Of a stretch of 64,000 nucleotides of DNA, positions 53,755 through 63,176 are shown piece by piece (position 1 is the stretch's first letter; the number at the start of each line of letters is the position of its first letter). Origin of the DNA: Phenylobacterium zucineum HLK1 (GTDB taxonomy: Bacteria > Pseudomonadota > Alphaproteobacteria > Caulobacterales > Caulobacteraceae); the NCBI RefSeq assembly GCF_000017265.1, contig NC_011143.1:124001-188000 (forward strand), given 5' to 3'. The notes under the pieces are model-generated. The model made no database searches and had not been told where the DNA came from. It saw only the letters and a list, made by a program, of their open reading frames with translations. A program made the translations under genes and the position numbers.

Positions 53755-54857
53755 TGCGGGGGCGGCTTGTCGGACTGCTCTCCAAGGAGTTCACGCATTT
53801 CCTGCGCGACCCGGTGATGCTGTTCGTCGTGATCTTCCTCTACACCGCCGAGCTGGTGATGTGCACCATGGCCTTGGGCTTCGACGTGCAGAACCTGAAG
53901 CTGGGCGTCATCGATCACGACCGATCGGTGGCGAGCCGCGCCTTGGTGGAGCAACTGGTCGCCGGCGACAGCTTCGTGCTCGTCGACCAGTTCTCGGCCA
54001 TGGGCCAGACCCAAGAGCGGCTGCAGCGCGGAGCGCTGGACGTGGTCGTGGAGATTCCGCCCAATTTCGCCGCCCGGGTCGAGCAAGGCCGAGAAGCTGC
54101 GCTGGGCGTCGTGGTGGACGGCTCGAACGGCAACGTTGCGGCGCGCGCCAGAGCCTATGTCATCGAGATCGCCTTGCGATACGCCAGCGAACGCGCGCCG
54201 GACGCGGCGCGGACCGTCGCCGGCGTCAGCCCGGAAGTGCGGGTCTGGTACAATCCTGATCTCACCAACACCCGCTTCATGGCCCTCTCGATGCTCGCGC
54301 AGGCCGGACTCATGCTGGGCGTGGTCCTGCCGGCGGCGGCCCTGGTGCGTGAAAAACAGGGCGGCACCATCGAGCAGCTGCGCGTGACTCCCACCCGCGC
54401 GCATGAGCTCTTCATAGCCAAGGTAGCGCCAACGATTGTCATCTGCACCGGCGCCATCTTCCCCTCGCTGCTGATCGTGACCCTCATGGGCGTGCCCATG
54501 CGCGGCGACGTGCCCACCCTGTTGGCGCTCACCGTCGTCTTCCTGCTGAGCGCTGTCTCGCTCGGCGTCTTCGTGGGGATCATCACCAGCACGCTGCAGC
54601 AGGCGATGCTGCTGAGCTTCTTCGGGCTTTTCCCGCTTCTGTTCCTGTCCGGGACCATCGCGCCGATCGAGACGATGCCCCCCTGGCTGCAGACGGCCTC
54701 GCTGGCCAGTCCGCAGCGACACTATGTCGAGATCGTCGCCGGCCTCTTCCTGAAAGGGGCGGGTCTGGCGGAGCTCTGGGCGCACGCGGCGGCTCTGGTG
54801 GGGATCAGCGCCGCCATGTTCCTCGGCGGCTGGCTGCTGTTCCGGCGGCAATGGTGA
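53754..54857 (+). CDS. ABC-2 type permease (YbhR-like)
   Basis: 367 aa from the ATG at 53754, whose first base is the last of the upstream TGA. Same layout as its neighbour: N-terminal helix (PVMLFVVIFLYTAELVMCTM), a periplasmic domain and five C-terminal helices with LVREKQGGTIEQLRVTPTRA. It is a paralogue of the preceding gene; the two probably form a heterodimeric permease. No substrate motif is visible; YbhFSR homologues have been linked to drug or cation export. Confidence 0.93.
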   Translation: MRGRLVGLLSKEFTHFLRDPVMLFVVIFLYTAELVMCTMALGFDVQNLKLGVIDHDRSVASRALVEQLVAGDSFVLVDQFSAMGQTQERLQRGALDVVVEIPPNFAARVEQGREAALGVVVDGSNGNVAARARAYVIEIALRYASERAPDAARTVAGVSPEVRVWYNPDLTNTRFMALSMLAQAGLMLGVVLPAAALVREKQGGTIEQLRVTPTRAHELFIAKVAPTIVICTGAIFPSLLIVTLMGVPMRGDVPTLLALTVVFLLSAVSLGVFVGIITSTLQQAMLLSFFGLFPLLFLSGTIAPIETMPPWLQTASLASPQRHYVEIVAGLFLKGAGLAELWAHAAALVGISAAMFLGGWLLFRRQW

Positions 54858-54894
54858 GACGCGCCGCCAGACTGCGGAAAGGCAGGATCATGTC

Positions 54895-55911
54895 ATGAGA
54901 ATCGTCGTCTTCGAAGCCGAGGAATGGGAGCGTGAGGCGTGCCTGACCCTTGAGCCTGGGCACACTGTCGCCTGCACTCCCGACGCGCTGGCCGCAGAGG
55001 CGGCCGACCTCTTCGCGGACGCTCAGGTGATCAGTCCCTTCGTCAACTCAGACCTCAGTGCGACGGTTCTGCGGCGCTTCCCGCGCCTTGAGCTCATCGC
55101 CACGCGATCGACCGGGTACGACCATATCGATCTGGACTATTGCCGGCAGCACAAGGTCACCGTCTGCAACGTGCCGGACTATGGCGACCAGACGGTGGCG
55201 GAACATGCGTTCGCGCTCCTGCTGGCGCTGATCCGGCACGTCCCCGAAGCGAGCGCTCGGGCGCGACAGGCCAACTTTTCTCAACAGGGACTGCGCGGGT
55301 TCGAGCTCGCTGGCAAGGTGATGGGCGTCGTGGGCGTGGGGCGCATTGGCCGGCGGGTGATCGCGATTGCGCGCGGCTTCGGGATGGATGTGGTCGCCTA
55401 CGACAGGGCGCCCGACGCCGAGGCGGTAAGAACACTCGGCTTCCGCTACGCGCCGCTGAACGAAGTCCTCGCGACCGCCGACGTCCTTTCACTGCATGTG
55501 CCGGGGGGCGCCGGAAGCCGCAGCCTGATCTCGGACGCCGAGTTCGGGCGCATGAAGCCTGGCGCCATCCTCGTGAACACTGCGCGCGGCGGGGTCGTGG
55601 ACGCGCAGGCTCTGGTGCGGGCGCTGCATTCCGGCCGTCTGGCGGGGGCCGCGCTCGACGTGATCGCCCAGGAGCGGAGGATGCGCGACGAAGCCGAGAT
55701 CTTCCGAGAGCGCCTGACGCCGTCGCCTGAGAGCCTGCAGGCGCTGCTGGCCGACCACGCGCTGCTGCACATGCCCAATGTTCTGGTCACGCCCCACATC
55801 GCCTACAACACGGAGGAGGCGGTGCATCGCATCATCGACACCACCTTGGCCAACATCTTGGCCTTCGCGCACGGGACGCCGCAGAACGTCGTCGCCTCAC
55901 CGTCGCCGTAA
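54895..55911 (+). CDS. D-lactate dehydrogenase-type 2-hydroxyacid dehydrogenase
   Basis: 338 aa. N-terminal catalytic part with ELIATRSTGYDHIDLDYCRQ, NAD domain with MGVVGVGRIGRRVIAIARGF, then the catalytic residues: Arg in VNTARGGVVDAQAL, a Glu downstream, and His in VTPHIAYNTEEAVHRI. NVPDYGDQTVAEHAFALLLA matches fermentative LdhA-type enzymes. It converts pyruvate + NADH to D-lactate + NAD+, re-oxidising NADH without oxygen. It begins 37 bp after the permease gene and may share its transcript. No FNR box lies directly upstream. Confidence 0.9.
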   Translation: MRIVVFEAEEWEREACLTLEPGHTVACTPDALAAEAADLFADAQVISPFVNSDLSATVLRRFPRLELIATRSTGYDHIDLDYCRQHKVTVCNVPDYGDQTVAEHAFALLLALIRHVPEASARARQANFSQQGLRGFELAGKVMGVVGVGRIGRRVIAIARGFGMDVVAYDRAPDAEAVRTLGFRYAPLNEVLATADVLSLHVPGGAGSRSLISDAEFGRMKPGAILVNTARGGVVDAQALVRALHSGRLAGAALDVIAQERRMRDEAEIFRERLTPSPESLQALLADHALLHMPNVLVTPHIAYNTEEAVHRIIDTTLANILAFAHGTPQNVVASPSP

Positions 55912-55963
55912 TCCGGCGCAGGCGCCGCGCGTCCTATCGTGAGGCTCCGTCGGAGGTCCAGCC

Positions 55964-56527
55964 TTGCTCCGTCCGTCCAAGTCTCGCCGGCGGCGCGCCT
56001 TCTCCAGCCGGCTGCCAGCCGCGGTCTGCGGGGCCCTGATCATGGTCCTCGCGTTTGTGGCCCTGCTGGCGCCGCTGGCCGGACCGACGATCGCTGTCGC
56101 CATCTTCGCGGGCGTCTTGCTCGGCGCGGGCTTGGCCGGGACAGTGGCGCTGCTTGATCTGCGCACGCCAGGGCTGGCGTGGCGCATCGCCTGGGTGAGC
56201 CTCGCCACCTTGTCGGGCTTGGCCGTCCTTTATCACCACTGGACCGGATCGGGGTCTCTGCGTGGGGTGGTCGGAGCGGCGCTTGTGCTCTTCACCCCCT
56301 CTGTCGTGGCGCTTGCGCTGCATCGCCGGGCCCGCGGCGGCCGTGCATGGCTGTGGCCGAGTCTGGGAGGGGTGGCGGCGCTCGCGCTGGTCGGGCTTCT
56401 GATCTGGGCGCCGCCGCATTTGGGCCTGATGCTTCTGGGCCTCTTCCTGGCGGTCAATCTGGCGGCTTTCGGCGTCACGCTGATCGCCAGCGACCTGGCG
56501 CGGGACATCAGCGCCGAGGCGCTCTGA
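55964..56527 (+). CDS. HdeD/DUF308-like membrane protein (tentative)
   Basis: 187 aa from the TTG at 55964, 7 bp after GGAGG. A basic N-terminus (RPSKSRRRRAFSSR) is followed by six membrane helices with the HdeD-type spacing: three pairs with short loops, ending LGLMLLGLFLAVNLAAFGVT. HdeD proteins protect against acid and are part of stress-tolerance loci. The similarity is in topology and composition rather than a clear motif, so this is tentative. It ends just before the strong hairpin at 56552. Confidence 0.6.
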   Translation: MLRPSKSRRRRAFSSRLPAAVCGALIMVLAFVALLAPLAGPTIAVAIFAGVLLGAGLAGTVALLDLRTPGLAWRIAWVSLATLSGLAVLYHHWTGSGSLRGVVGAALVLFTPSVVALALHRRARGGRAWLWPSLGGVAALALVGLLIWAPPHLGLMLLGLFLAVNLAAFGVTLIASDLARDISAEAL

Positions 56528-56551
56528 ACCGCGGTGCAGCAGATTGCGCTT

Positions 56552-56577
56552 GGGAGCGGACCCGAAGGTCCGCTCCC
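56552..56577. terminator. Strong hairpin between convergent genes, probable bidirectional terminator
   Basis: GGGAGCGGACC (56552-56562), CGAA tetraloop, GGTCCGCTCCC (56567-56577): a perfect 11-bp GC-rich stem. It lies 25 bp after the HdeD-like stop and 72 bp beyond the end of the convergent DUF5676 gene. No T run follows, so termination strength is uncertain. Confidence 0.6.
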
Positions 56578-56648
56578 GGCGCAAGGCCTGACCAGGGCGA
56601 TCAGGCTAAGGGCGAGCGGGACGGGGGGCACTCGCCCATTTTCGCGGC

Positions 56649-56882
56649 TCAGCGCCGGCCGCGAAACAGGTTGTAGAGGCCGCCGGCGACCAGCGCCGTG
56701 TACCAGCCGCAGGCGAAGGCGCCCACGGCGCCCAGAACGATGTCCGAGGGTTCGCGCCAGTCGAAGACGGGAACGATCCGCGCGAGGAAATGCCCAAGGT
56801 CCGGAGGCAGCAGATAGCCGAGCGCCACGCAGAGCAGGACGGTCAGCAGGAAGAAGACAGAGAGGCTCCAGCTCAGCGCCAT
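56649..56882 (-). CDS. DUF5676-like small membrane protein
   Basis: 77 aa from the ATG at 56882 (MALSWSLSVFFLLTVLLCVA); a GTG at 56891 would add three residues. Two membrane helices (about 3-22 and 44-66). The block ending in FACGWYTALVAGGLYNLFRG matches the DUF5676 end (GWY-ALV-PLYN). Function unknown; such proteins occur in metal and stress islands. Confidence 0.7.
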   Translation of the reverse strand: MALSWSLSVFFLLTVLLCVALGYLLPPDLGHFLARIVPVFDWREPSDIVLGAVGAFACGWYTALVAGGLYNLFRGRR

Positions 56883-57028
56883 GAGCTGCACGCCGGAACC
56901 GGCGCGTCACTGATCGATGGCTTCGCTGCGGCTCATGGCCGGCCTCCAAGCGCCGGCCTCTGCCCCGGCTCTATGAACAAGACGCCGGGCTCGGCGCGAA
57001 CTTACACAGACGGCCTGTGCGAGTGGGC

Positions 57029-57042
57029 TTGACTTGCCTCAA
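57029..57042 (+). promoter_or_regulatory. FNR/FixK-type operator upstream of ftsH
   Basis: TTGACTTGCCTCAA fits TTGA-N6-TCAA exactly; the inner bases are less symmetric than at the other sites. It ends 52 bp before the ATG at 57095. Confidence 0.68.
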
Positions 57043-57094
57043 GGCGCGCCCGGACGAGCGGCGTTCTTTTGCAAGGGATGCTAAGGAGCTTACG

Positions 57095-59002
57095 ATGGTC
57101 AACGCGCCGCGGCCGCAGCCGAAATCCCGGCTGAAGTTCGACATTCTCTACTTCGCCGTGGCGTTGATGGCGATCGTCTTCATCCAGGATCTCGCCCGCC
57201 AGGGCCATGACAAGGTGATCCCTTACAGCGAGTTCCGCCAGCTCGTCGACAAGGGACAGGTGAAAGACCTGGTGGTCGGGCCGACGCGGATCACCGGGGC
57301 CTATCTGCAGGCCGGCAAGGACGGTCAGGCTCAGCACTTCTCGACAATCCGGGTGGAGGCTGGCATCGCCGAGGCGCTGGCGCGGCGGAACATCAAGTTC
57401 TCCGGTCAACCCGAGCCCGGGCTGTTTCAGAACCTGCTTTCCTGGTTCCTGCCGACCATCGGCTTTGTGCTGATCTGGATGTTCATGATGCGGCCGATGA
57501 TGTCTGGACATGGGCACGGCGGGTTGATGGGCATCGGTCGCAGCAAGGCGAAGGTCTATGCGGAGCAGGAGGTGAAGGTCAGCTTCGCCGACGTCGCCGG
57601 CGTCGACGAGGCGAAGGAAGAACTCGCTGAAATCGTGGGCTTCCTGAAGGATCCCACGACCTACGGCCGTCTCGGCGCGCGCATCCCCAAGGGCGTGCTG
57701 CTGGTGGGCCCCCCCGGCACCGGCAAGACGCTTCTCGCCCGGGCGGTGGCCGGGGAGGCGGGCGTCAAGTTCTTCTCCATCACCGGCTCGGAGTTCGTCG
57801 AGATGTTCGTCGGCGTCGGCGCCGCGCGCGTGCGCGACCTTTTCGAACAGGCGCGCGCCCAGGCGCCGGCGATCATCTTCATCGATGAGCTCGACGCCTT
57901 GGGGCGCGCGCGCGGCGCGGGCCTGGACGTGCCCGGCGCCGGCAATGACGAGAAGGAGCAGACCCTCAACCAGCTGCTGGCGGAGATGGACGGCTTCGAT
58001 CCCAGCGCCGGCGCGATCGTGCTGGCGGCGACCAACCGGCCGGAGATTCTCGATCCGGCCCTGCTGCGCGCTGGCCGGTTCGACCGCCAGGTGCTGGTGG
58101 ACCGTCCCGACCGGAAGGGTCGCGCCGACATCCTCGCGGTGCATCTGAAGAAGATCAACGTGGCCGACGGGCTCGATCGGGAGACGGTCGCGGCCTTGAC
58201 TCCGGGCTTCACCGGGGCGGACCTGGCGAACCTCGTCAATGAGGCGGCCCTGGTGGCCACCCGGCGCGGCGCCGACGCCACCACTCTGGAGGACTTCAAC
58301 CAGGCGATCGAGCGCATCGTCGCGGGCGCCGAGAAGAAGAGCCGCATCCTCGGTGCGAAGGAGCGCGGCATCGTCGCGCACCACGAGATGGGCCATGCGA
58401 TCGTGGCCATGTCACTGCCGGGGGTGGATCCGGTCCACAAGGTCTCGATCATCCCGCGGGGGATCGGCGCCCTGGGCTACACCATCCAGCGGCCCACCGA
58501 AGACCACTTCCTGCTGAGCCGCTCGGACCTCATGAACAAGATGGCGGTGCTGCTCGGCGGGCGGGCGGCGGAGACCTTGGTGTTCTCGGAAGCCTCCACG
58601 GGGGCTGCGGACGATCTCGCCCGCGCCACCGACATCGCCCGGGACATGGTCGCGCGCTTTGGGATGACCCCGGAGCTGGGGCAGGTCGCCTACGAGCCCG
58701 AGACCTCGGCCTTCCTGGGTGGCGCGCGACCGATGTGGCGGCCACGGTCGTATGCGGACGGCACCGCCGAGGCGATCGACCAGGTGGTGAAGGCGCTTGT
58801 GGCGGAGGCGTTCGACCGGGCGACGGCCATTCTGCGGCGTAATCGGCCCGTTCTGGACAGTGCGGCCCAGGAGCTCCTCGCCAAGGAGACGCTGTCGAAG
58901 CTCGACGTCGAACGGATCAGCGGCACCGTCACGCCGGAGCCGCCGGCCGACGCCTTGACGCCGCCATCGGCCAAGCGTCCGAAGCTGCAGAGCGCGGTGT
59001 GA
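57095..59002 (+). CDS. ftsH: ATP-dependent zinc metalloprotease FtsH, probable second copy
   Basis: 635 aa from the ATG at 57095 ([20 protein letters not shown]), with AAGGAG upstream; an in-frame start at 57017 would overlap the operator. Two membrane helices (about 14-32 and 105-127) enclose a small periplasmic domain. The AAA domain has Walker A GPPGTGKT, Walker [12 protein letters not shown] and [23 protein letters not shown]. The zinc protease motif is [10 protein letters not shown] (HExGH), followed later by the third ligand region [20 protein letters not shown]. It degrades unstable membrane and cytosolic proteins. The operator upstream and the absence of the usual tilS/folP neighbours suggest an island copy like FtsH2 of stress-tolerance loci. 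Confidence 0.95.
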   Translation: MVNAPRPQPKSRLKFDILYFAVALMAIVFIQDLARQGHDKVIPYSEFRQLVDKGQVKDLVVGPTRITGAYLQAGKDGQAQHFSTIRVEAGIAEALARRNIKFSGQPEPGLFQNLLSWFLPTIGFVLIWMFMMRPMMSGHGHGGLMGIGRSKAKVYAEQEVKVSFADVAGVDEAKEELAEIVGFLKDPTTYGRLGARIPKGVLLVGPPGTGKTLLARAVAGEAGVKFFSITGSEFVEMFVGVGAARVRDLFEQARAQAPAIIFIDELDALGRARGAGLDVPGAGNDEKEQTLNQLLAEMDGFDPSAGAIVLAATNRPEILDPALLRAGRFDRQVLVDRPDRKGRADILAVHLKKINVADGLDRETVAALTPGFTGADLANLVNEAALVATRRGADATTLEDFNQAIERIVAGAEKKSRILGAKERGIVAHHEMGHAIVAMSLPGVDPVHKVSIIPRGIGALGYTIQRPTEDHFLLSRSDLMNKMAVLLGGRAAETLVFSEASTGAADDLARATDIARDMVARFGMTPELGQVAYEPETSAFLGGARPMWRPRSYADGTAEAIDQVVKALVAEAFDRATAILRRNRPVLDSAAQELLAKETLSKLDVERISGTVTPEPPADALTPPSAKRPKLQSAV

Positions 59003-59580
59003 GGCGCGGCGCCGCAAGGCGCTGACCATTGGAGCGGCGGCTTTCTAGCGCATCCTTTGCCTGCAGCGCCTTCGCGGGCGAATTGCGTGTTCTGTTCGGC
59101 GAGTGCACTGACCATCGATCGCTGGCGTCCGTGCATTGCGCCGGCGCGGCACGCGGCGGGCAATCTCTCAGCGCTAGCCGGGGCTCTGAGTTCGCCGCTC
59201 ATGGTGCGTCCGGTGGAGCCGGGCTGCGGAAGGCGCCTTCACCGATCGGCGCACGCGCTCGCCATCCGGAAGGATCCGGACGGTGCTCCAGCGCCATAAG
59301 CAGCCATGCCGACATGCAAAGCGCGGCGGCGCAGAGCGGGCGTACACGCGTGCGAGCCTTGCTGATGCGCAAACCATCCGCCGGCGCGGTGCGCGCGGCG
59401 ATCGGCCTAGAACCCTAACCTCCGCGCCGGGCCCTGGGTGGCGTAAACCCCGCTTATTTTAGGCTCGGTTTGTTGGAGGCCGTTGAGCGAGGGTCGGCTG
59501 CAGGGATGCTCAGGGCGTGCCGGCGCAGCCGGCGAACGGCGATCAGCGCGGCCAAGCCGCCGCCAGCCGCTAGGAGGAGA
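59003..59580. other. Intergenic stretch without a recognisable gene
   Basis: 578 bp after ftsH. Open frames on both strands translate to Arg/Ala/Ser-rich sequence without ribosome-binding sites. No FNR-type box or strong hairpin. It probably marks the right edge of the stress island. Confidence 0.5.
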
Positions 59581-59963
59581 ACTGCCTGTTCTCGGGCGAC
59601 CACATCATGGGCTGGTCGACGACGGTGATCGCCCCGCGACAGCGACATGACGGCCTACCTGAGGAGCCTCGACCTGATCCGGGCGCGCGGCTTCGACACG
59701 CTGTGGCCCACCCACGGGCGGCCGATCCGCGACGTCGCGGTGTTCATCGACGCCTACAAGGCGCACCGGCAGGAGCGCATCGATCAGATCCTCGACCCGC
59801 TGAAGGCGGGGCCGGGCAGCCTCGGCGAGCTGGTCCCGCGGCTCGACGCCGACGTGGACCCCGCCTGTGGCCCGCGGCCTTGCGCTCGATGCTGGCGGCG
59901 ATGATCCACCTGGAGCGCGAGGGCCGGATCCGGCGGGACGGCGGAGCCTACCGGCTGGCGTGA
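59581..59963 (+). pseudogene. Metallo-beta-lactamase-fold hydrolase, C-terminal remnant with two frameshifts
   Basis: LFSGDHIMGWSTTVIAP (from 59586) is the metal-ligand region of glyoxalase-II-like hydrolases. The continuation MTAYLRSLDLIRARGFDTLW, then PTHGRPIRDV, is in another frame after a break near 59635. Near 59859 a missing C in a C4 run shifts to the frame of SMLAAMIHLEREGRIRRDGG, which ends at 59963. The N-terminal half with HxHxDH is absent. It cannot encode an active enzyme as written. Confidence 0.75.
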
Positions 59964-59967
59964 CCCC

Positions 59968-60930
59968 TCAGGCCAGAGCGCGCAGGCGCCGGCCGATCTC
60001 GGCGATGACGTCCCGGCCCCGGGCGATCCGCCCGGCGAACAGGACGAAGCCGTGGATCGCGCCCGCCACGCAGAGGTGCTCCACCGCCACGCCGGCGGTG
60101 GCGAGACGCAGGGCGTAGGCCCTTCCCTCGTCCCGCAGCGGGTCCAGGCCGGCGGTCACGACCAATGCGGGCGGCGTGCGCGCCAGCGCCGCGTCGGCCG
60201 CCAGGATCGGCGAGGCGCCGGGCTCCTCCCCCGCCGCGGGAGTGGGCAGGTACTCGGTCTCGGCGTTGCGGATGTCGGCCTCACGCAGGAAGAAGCGGCC
60301 GTCCCCGAGCGCCGCCCGCGACTGGAAATCGGCGTGGGCGCTGGCGCTGATCACCGGATAGACCAGGACCTGCAGCGCTAGGCGCACGGAGGTGCGCTGG
60401 CAGACCGCCGCCGCCAGGTTCCCCCCGGCGCTGTCGCCCGTCACCGCGATCCGCGCCGGATCCGCCCCCAGCGTCTCGGCCTCCGCCGCCGCCCAGGCCA
60501 GGGCCGCCTCGCAGTCCTCCAGGGCGGCTGGATACTTGTGCTCGGGCGCCCGGCGGTAGTGGACGTCGACGACCACGCAGCCGCCGGCCGCGCAGTAGGC
60601 GCGGCACACCCGCTCGTAGCCCTCGGGATCGCCGATCGCCCAGCCGCCGCCGTGGATGTGCAGGAGAAGCGGCGGGCGGGCGGCGGCCTCCGCCGGCCAG
60701 TAGATGCGCAGCGGGATGGGGCCGGCCGGCCCCGGGATCTCGCGGTCCTCAATCCCGGCGACCGGCGCCGGGGCCGGACCATAGGCGAGGGCCATCCGGC
60801 GCAGCATGGCCCGGCGGTCATCCACCGTCGGCTCGGCGGGGACGTCGGCGAAGTCGACGGCCATGGCCGCCAGCAGCGCCGCCGTCTCGGCGTCGGGGCC
60901 CGCCTCCGGGCTAGAACCGGTAACGGACAT
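59968..60930 (-). CDS. Alpha/beta hydrolase (hormone-sensitive-lipase family esterase)
   Basis: 320 aa. Oxyanion-hole motif HIHGGGWAIGD at about 92-102 and the nucleophile in TGDSAGGNLAAA near 170. The remaining triad residues are the Asp in VTAGLDPLRDEG and the His in GAIHGFVLF. The family IV (HSL) esterases act on short acyl esters in the cytosol. Its start overlaps the TonB receptor stop by 20 bp, so the esterase probably acts on something imported by that receptor (inference). Substrate unknown. Confidence 0.92.
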   Translation of the reverse strand: MSVTGSSPEAGPDAETAALLAAMAVDFADVPAEPTVDDRRAMLRRMALAYGPAPAPVAGIEDREIPGPAGPIPLRIYWPAEAAARPPLLLHIHGGGWAIGDPEGYERVCRAYCAAGGCVVVDVHYRRAPEHKYPAALEDCEAALAWAAAEAETLGADPARIAVTGDSAGGNLAAAVCQRTSVRLALQVLVYPVISASAHADFQSRAALGDGRFFLREADIRNAETEYLPTPAAGEEPGASPILAADAALARTPPALVVTAGLDPLRDEGRAYALRLATAGVAVEHLCVAGAIHGFVLFAGRIARGRDVIAEIGRRLRALA

Positions 60931-63127
60931 TGACCGAGTAGGTGCGCGGGGCGCCGTAGTAGCCGAGCTGGACGCCCGGCGAGTCCGTCAGGTCGAAGGC
61001 GTGCTCGCGATAGCGCTCGTCGGTGAGGTTGCGGCCCGAGACGACCACGCTCCAGGGGCCGCCGGGCTGCGACCAGACCACCGAGGCGTCGAGCAGCGCG
61101 TAGCCGTCCTGGGCCAGCACCTCGCTGCTCGATACGGTGAGGTAGGTCTTGGACCGGTAGCTTACCCCGCCGGTGAACGTTAGCTCGCCGGCGTCGCCGA
61201 GATCGAGGTCGTAGCTGGCCGACAGGCGTCCGGACCACTTGGGCGCGTTGACCAGATGGCGCTGGTCGCTGATGTCCACGCCGCCGTCGATGTACTCGTC
61301 GTATTCGCTGTGCAGATAGGCGCCGTTGGCCTCGATGCGGAACTTGGGCGTGACCACCGCCGTCAGCTCGGTCTCCAGGCCGTACATGTTGGCCCGGCCG
61401 GCGTTGTCGAACACGGCCACGAAGTTGCCGGTGGCCGGATCGGCCGCGAACCGGCTGAGCTGCAGGTTCTTGTAGTCCTGGTAGAAGGCCGCGAGGTTCA
61501 GGCGCACGCGGCGCTCGGCCAGCTCGGTCTTCAGGCCGGCCTCGTAGCTCCACTGGGTCTCGGGATCGAATGACTGGGCCGCGGCCGTGTTCCGGCCGTT
61601 GAAGCCGCCGCTCTTGAAGCCCTTGCTGGCGCTCACATAGGTCAGCACGTCGTCCGAGAGCTGGTAGTTGAAGGCGACCTTGGGCGTGAACGAGGACCAG
61701 TCCTCCTCGGCCTCGAAGCCGGTGACGTTGAAGCCCGCGCCCGTCCGGAACAGCCGCTCCATGTCCTCGGCGCTCGGCGCGACGGCGGGGTCGAACCACT
61801 CGCCGCGGTTGTCGGTCCACTTCTCCTCGTAGGTGTAGCGGGCGCCGACCGTGACGCTCGCCCGGTCGGTCAGCTTGTAGTCGAGCTGGGCGTAGGCGGC
61901 CGCGCTGGTGTTCTCCGCAAGCCGCAGGCCAGAGGTGTTGGCCGGGAACGGGAAATAGGTCGGTCCAGGCAGGATGACGAAGAAATCCGGGCCCACGAGC
62001 CCCGCGAACGTCTCATCGTTCTCCTTGAAGTAGAACAGGCCCGCCACCGCCGACAGCCGTTCACCCTTGTAGAGGACCTGCAGCTCCTGGCTCGTCTGGT
62101 CCTGGTCCTCGAAGTCGTAGATGCCGAAGGACTCGTCGGGCGAGGAGTCGAGGTCGAGATGGGTGCGGTATTCCATCTCGCGGTAGGCGGTGATCGACTT
62201 GAAGGTGAAGGGACCGCGGTCGTACTGCAGCGTCAGGGCCGCGCCCCGGGTCTTCAGCTTCTCCAGGTCGTTGTAGGTCGCCTCCACCACGTCGGGATCG
62301 GCGATCACCGGCCGCAGGGCGCCGGTGTTCACCGAGTAGATCGGCGTCTCGCGGTGCGGCGTGCGCGACGCATCCGGACTGTTCCTGGAAGCGTCGAGCG
62401 TCAGGTAGGCCGAGAAGTCCGACGTCGGTCGGAAGAGCAGGCTGATGCGCCCGGCGATGGTGTCCTTGTCGCCGTCGTCCTCGCCGGTCAGCAGGTTCTT
62501 CGTGTAGCCGTCGCGCCGGGAGGCGGCGAAGGCGACCTTGCCCAGCAGCACGTCCGAGGCGATCGGGCCGCCGAGCACGGCCTTGAAGCGCCGGTCGTCG
62601 TAGTTGCCCAAGGTGGCGTCGAGATAGCCCTCGACCTCGTTCGTCGGCCGGGCGCTGGTGAACTTCAGGGCGCCGCCGATGGTGTTGCGGCCGTAGAGGG
62701 TGCCCCGCGGCCCGCGCAGCACCTCGATCTGCTGGGGATCGATGACGTCCAGGAACGAGCCCTGGACCCGGCCCATGTAGACGTCGTCGAGATAGACGCC
62801 CACGCCCGGATCGTTGAACGAGATCGAGTCGATCTGGCCGACGCCGCGGATGTAGACGACGGCGTTGGAGGCGTCGCCCACGTGCAGCGACAGGTTGGGC
62901 ACGTGGGACTGAAGGTCGCCCACGGTCTCGACCTGGTCTTCGTAGAGGCTGTTCGCGCCGAAGGCGCTGACCGCGGCGGGCACGTCCTGGAGGTTCTCGG
63001 TCTGCCGCCGCGCGGTGACCGTCAGTTCCTCGACCTGCGTGACCTCGTCCTGGGCGTGGACCGCGCCAGCCCAGGCCAGCAGAGCCAGAGCCGAGACGCC
63101 GCCAAGCGCGCGTTTGCCGTATCCCAT
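60911..63127 (-). CDS. TonB-dependent outer-membrane receptor
   Basis: 738 aa from the ATG at 63127 (MGYGKRALGG), preceded by GGGGGAAA. Signal peptide about 1-26 ending AVHAQ, followed by the TonB-box-like VEELTVTARRQTENLQDVP and the plug domain (about 40-160) with YIRGVGQIDSISFNDPGVG and EVLRGPRGTLYGRNTIGGAL. The 22-strand barrel ends in SVNVRYRF, with terminal Phe as usual for outer-membrane barrels. VYLDDVYMGR is typical of the large alphaproteobacterial receptors for organic substrates rather than of siderophore receptors. The AraC gene lies 50 bp upstream and the esterase is downstream. Confidence 0.94.
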   Translation of the reverse strand: MGYGKRALGGVSALALLAWAGAVHAQDEVTQVEELTVTARRQTENLQDVPAAVSAFGANSLYEDQVETVGDLQSHVPNLSLHVGDASNAVVYIRGVGQIDSISFNDPGVGVYLDDVYMGRVQGSFLDVIDPQQIEVLRGPRGTLYGRNTIGGALKFTSARPTNEVEGYLDATLGNYDDRRFKAVLGGPIASDVLLGKVAFAASRRDGYTKNLLTGEDDGDKDTIAGRISLLFRPTSDFSAYLTLDASRNSPDASRTPHRETPIYSVNTGALRPVIADPDVVEATYNDLEKLKTRGAALTLQYDRGPFTFKSITAYREMEYRTHLDLDSSPDESFGIYDFEDQDQTSQELQVLYKGERLSAVAGLFYFKENDETFAGLVGPDFFVILPGPTYFPFPANTSGLRLAENTSAAAYAQLDYKLTDRASVTVGARYTYEEKWTDNRGEWFDPAVAPSAEDMERLFRTGAGFNVTGFEAEEDWSSFTPKVAFNYQLSDDVLTYVSASKGFKSGGFNGRNTAAAQSFDPETQWSYEAGLKTELAERRVRLNLAAFYQDYKNLQLSRFAADPATGNFVAVFDNAGRANMYGLETELTAVVTPKFRIEANGAYLHSEYDEYIDGGVDISDQRHLVNAPKWSGRLSASYDLDLGDAGELTFTGGVSYRSKTYLTVSSSEVLAQDGYALLDASVVWSQPGGPWSVVVSGRNLTDERYREHAFDLTDSPGVQLGYYGAPRTYSVNVRYRF

Positions 63128-63176
63128 GCCGTTTCCCCCTGTCGCCGACTGCGCGGCGCTCGATGCTTGGGGGCCA

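Noticed and set aside
59454-59648. Small minus-strand frame with one hydrophobic stretch resembling a sorting tail
   Set aside because: No ribosome-binding site, and its start overlaps the hydrolase remnant; too short to support.
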